Source: Pseudomonadota bacterium
Lineage (GTDB): Bacteria > Desulfobacterota > Syntrophobacteria > Syntrophobacterales > Syntrophobacteraceae
DNA: 26,797 nt
Assembly: GCA_023416335.1 (NCBI GenBank)
Contig: JAEZHY010000052.1
Coordinates: forward strand, 1-26,797
Direction of reading: 5' to 3'
Shown: positions 24,351 to 26,797 of the stretch, in pieces
How positions within the stretch are numbered: position 1 is the first letter of the stretch
Layout of the letters: each line of letters starts with the position of its first letter
Notes under the pieces: generated by a model
Told to the model about the DNA's origin: nothing
Database searches by the model: none
What the model saw: only the letters and a program-made list of their open reading frames with translations
Program-made: the position numbers and the translations under genes

Positions 24351-24399
24351 GGGACGTATCTGAACCATCCGGCCTGTCGGGACGGGGTTCCCAAGGAGG
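24351..24399. repeat. Partial copy of the 9067-9125 repeat
   Basis: ATCCGGCCTGTCGGGACGG and the following GGTTCCCAAGGAGGA match 9080-9114 with few changes, but the right arm of the hairpin is missing and the sequence continues as GTGGCTGTTGCCC. Confidence 0.6.
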
Positions 24400-24463
24400 A
24401 GTGGCTGTTGCCCAAATGGAGAAATAGCTGCCTTGGCGGGCATTTTGCGATCGAGACCCCCAA

Positions 24464-24646
24464 CCCATCATCCCGGCGGCGCTTTTGAGCCGGGATCCAG
24501 ATTTTTTAAGGTGTTTAATTTACAATCAATCTGCCACAAAGCCTGGATTTCGGTGTCCACCGGAATGACGAAATCGTGTCCGGTACGCAATCTGAAGCTA
24601 CCGCGGAGATTTGGGCAACAGCCCCAGACCTTGGGAACTAGCGAAA
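24464..24646. repeat. Direct repeat copy 1 with MITE-like ends
   Basis: Begins CATCATCCCGG and has CCGGAATGACG at 24560-24570 as an inverted end; inside are GCCGGGATCCAG and GCCTGGATTTCGGTG. After the inverted end comes ~75 bases of shared flank (CGTGTCCGGTAC-CAATCTG to CCAGACCTTGGGAAC) also present in copy 2. Confidence 0.75.
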
Positions 24647-24713
24647 GGCTGAGAGGCTGTTGCCCGAACGGATACGAACCTGATTCCAAGGCATTTTTCA
24701 ACAGAGCCTCAAT

Positions 24714-24919
24714 CCCGTCATCCCGGCAGTGCCTTTGAGCCGGGATCCAGGGTTTTTAAGGCCTCGAATTCACGATTTATCTGCCCCAAAGCCTGGATTT
24801 CGGTGTGAACTTGTCCTGATCGAAGAGAAGGGCCGGAATGACGAATTCGTGTCCGGTACACAATCTGAAGCTACCGCGGAGATTTGGGCAACAGCCCCAG
24901 ACCTTGGGAACCAGCGAAA
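24714..24919. repeat. Direct repeat copy 2 with MITE-like ends
   Basis: Highly similar to copy 1 in the same orientation (CGTCATCCCGG ... CCGGAATGACG at 24833-24843), with about 21 extra bases inside (ACTTGTCCTGATCGAAGAGA region). It includes the same outer flank and ends beside the carboxypeptidase terminator. Confidence 0.75.
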
Positions 24920-24948
24920 AAAATGGCGCAGCAGGAAGCCACGCCATT
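24917..24948 (-). terminator. Rho-independent terminator of the carboxypeptidase gene
   Basis: On the minus strand AATGGCG pairs with CGCCATT around a 13-base partly paired loop and is followed by a run of seven or eight Ts, 44 bases after the stop codon. Confidence 0.8.
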
Positions 24949-24991
24949 ATTCTCATCGTAGGTAGTAAGGACTTTGGGTCGAAGCTATTTT

Positions 24992-26272
24992 CTACCCTTT
25001 TGCCTTTTTCTTCATTGCCTGGGCATGGGGAACGGCCTTGGCGCCCGCGCCTTTCTTCTTGGCCGTTTTGGCATTTTCCACCTTGGATTTGGCGGGCTTG
25101 AGATCGGCATTCCTGCCGCCTTTGGCTGCCGACCTGACTACTTTTGCTTCAACGGACTTGCTGCTCGCCGTCGTTAATTTTCCCGCCTGGCCCTTTCCTG
25201 CGGCATGCTTTGCAGAACCCTTCGCAGCGGCGACGGATCCAGTCTCTTTCGTCGCCTTCCTGCCTGGCGTCACGGAGACCTTTCGCAGAGCCGTACCCTT
25301 TGACGATCTGACCACGGCATGAACCGACCGGACTCTCGCTTTCTTCGACCGCGACTTCATAACTGCAACGCGCCCCGCCTTTTTCTTCGGAAGCGGCGCA
25401 ATTTCAGCAGGACCTTCCGAGCCTGAGGCTACCTTAACCTCGGAATGAGGCGCACCGCACTCGCGAAAACCGGCTTCGATCAGCTTTTCGGTTTCGGACA
25501 GTCTTATCCACGGGGTCCTCGCTCCCATAACGACGGCGAGGATCCTCGTGCCGTTCCGCCTGGCCGTAGCGGATATGTTGTATCCGGATGCGCAGACAAA
25601 ACCCGTTTTCAGCCCATCGACACCGGGACATTTTCCCAGGAGACGGTTCGCATTGTGGTGGGTGCTCCTGCCGTAGGTATATCCCTGCATCGAGTGTATC
25701 GTCAGGGATTCCGGGAATCTCCGAAGGTATGCCGTCGAGAGTTTCGCTATATCGCGCGCGGTTGTGACCTGGCCGGGGGCCGGCAGTCCGTTGGGTGTCA
25801 TGAACCGGGAATTGGTCATTCCGAGTTCCTGGGCCTTGGCATTCATTCTCTTTACAAACCGGTCGACACTCCCGCTGAGGTGCTCTGCAGCGGCAACACA
25901 GGCGTCGTTACCGGAAACAACAGCCATTCCTTTTATGAGTTCTTCGAGCGTGACTCGCGTCCCACTCCTCAGTCCCATCCGCGAACCGCCGGTGGATGCC
26001 GCTCTGCCGCTGACCTCCACCTTGTCCGAAAGATGCACCTGCCCTTCCTTGACGGCTTCGAATATCAGATACAGTGAAAGAATTTTGGTGATCGAGGCAG
26101 GCGGTATGGGCGAATCTGCATTCTGTTCAAAGAGGATGCTCCCGTTTTCCATATCGATGAGAATCGCAGAACGCGCGTTGACGCGCGATGAGACCCTTGC
26201 CTGGGAAACCTGGGGGAGGAAAACAAGAAGGGAAAGAAGGAGAACGCACACAATCAGCTGTTTGCGCTGCAT
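24992..26272 (-). CDS. D-alanyl-D-alanine carboxypeptidase (S11) with basic Lys/Ala-rich tail
   Basis: A secreted penicillin-binding protein of the S11 family that trims the terminal D-Ala from peptidoglycan stem peptides. A signal peptide spans residues 1-25 (QLIVCVLLLSLLVFLPQVSQA). The active-site motifs are S60-I-T-K63, S120-G-N and K222-T-G. The catalytic domain ends near residue 270. The usual C-terminal PBP5 beta domain and membrane anchor are replaced by ~150 residues rich in Lys, Ala, Ser and Arg, ending AQAMKKKAKG. AGGAG about 9 bases before the ATG at 26272 sets the start; an in-frame ATG further up (26371) would bury the signal peptide. It is divergent from mreB, and both concern cell-wall growth. 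Confidence 0.92.
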   Translation of the reverse strand: MQRKQLIVCVLLLSLLVFLPQVSQARVSSRVNARSAILIDMENGSILFEQNADSPIPPASITKILSLYLIFEAVKEGQVHLSDKVEVSGRAASTGGSRMGLRSGTRVTLEELIKGMAVVSGNDACVAAAEHLSGSVDRFVKRMNAKAQELGMTNSRFMTPNGLPAPGQVTTARDIAKLSTAYLRRFPESLTIHSMQGYTYGRSTHHNANRLLGKCPGVDGLKTGFVCASGYNISATARRNGTRILAVVMGARTPWIRLSETEKLIEAGFRECGAPHSEVKVASGSEGPAEIAPLPKKKAGRVAVMKSRSKKARVRSVHAVVRSSKGTALRKVSVTPGRKATKETGSVAAAKGSAKHAAGKGQAGKLTTASSKSVEAKVVRSAAKGGRNADLKPAKSKVENAKTAKKKGAGAKAVPHAQAMKKKAKG

Positions 26273-26486
26273 CAAAATAACTCTCCTCTTTGGCTGTCCC
26301 GCTCTCCGGCGAAACTGAAAAAGCACGAACCAAGGCCGCTGCCTGAAACCGACAGGCGAACCATACTGCAAAATTCCGAAGTACGTGTATCTATGAAGAT
26401 GTACGCGTTATTTGTCAACCGAAATTATTCAATTTCTTTTGTAAAAACGTCACTTGTCAACGAATTCCAATGCGAACAAGTATTCT

Positions 26487-26797
<311 letters not shown>

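Larger units (their letters stand above)
24067..24991. other. Repeat-rich, gene-free interval
   Basis: About 925 bases with no credible gene. It holds the GGTTCCCAAGG-related repeat (24351-24399), two long direct repeats (24464-24646 and 24714-24919) and the terminator of the carboxypeptidase gene. A 15-bp inverted repeat links 24403-24417 (GGCTGTTGCCCAAAT) with 24609-24623. The part 24067-24350 shows nothing I recognise. Confidence 0.6.

Noticed and set aside
24464..24919. CRISPR array
   Set aside because: There are only two long repeat copies with no short regular spacers, and no cas genes nearby.

Overview
The window looks like chromosomal DNA of an anaerobic deltaproteobacterium (Desulfobacterota), probably close to the Syntrophobacterales. 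This rests on gene order (ispE / tRNA-Gln / prs / rplY / pth; proB-proA-nadD-rsfS), a nine-haem secreted cytochrome c, a VKOR-DsbA fusion, and what appears to be a selenocysteine-containing thioredoxin-fold protein. It is an inference from content; no database search was possible.

Layout. 1-4500 (+): a Ste24-type M48 membrane protease, a DUF554 membrane protein, tRNA-Leu(UAG) with its own promoter, then trigger factor and ClpP, closed by a strong terminator where clpX would often follow. 4580-5560: a repeat island with a REP-associated tyrosine transposase (RAYT, -) between two exactly inverted 33-bp REP palindromes, plus a fossil of a second RAYT 3' end. 5561-8854 (-): ispE, tRNA-Gln(UUG), prs, rplY, pth. 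8855-9189: a further REP copy and a second repeat family. 9190-11230 (-): serA and a DUF1844 gene. 11450-12883 (-): a VKOR / SurA-like / DsbA fusion. 13135-18513 (-): proB, proA, nadD, rsfS and a BepA-like M48-TPR protease. 18832-22840 (+): a nine-haem cytochrome, a carboxymuconolactone-decarboxylase-like protein and an ABC-2 exporter pair. 22933-24066 (-): a DUF4177-like small protein and the selenoprotein candidate. 24067-24991: gene-free, repeat-rich. 24992-26272 (-): a D-Ala-D-Ala carboxypeptidase with a basic tail. 26567 to the end (+): the start of mreB.

Biological themes. Most genes are housekeeping: translation and protein quality control (tig, clpP, pth, rplY, rsfS, two tRNAs), serine, proline, PRPP, NAD and isoprenoid synthesis, and envelope growth (mreB, dac). 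The secreted cytochrome, the VKOR-DsbA fusion and the BepA-like protease all concern exported proteins, but nothing in the sequence ties them together directly.

The most notable observation is at 23494-24066. An in-frame TGA at 23965-23967 falls on the first position of a CxxC-type redox motif (Sec34-Ile-Gly-Cys37). Upstream of it the frame continues to an ATG with a good ribosome binding site, so the gene is best read as a selenoprotein rather than a truncated ORF starting after the TGA. The second notable observation is the RAYT/REP island with remnants of repeated duplication.
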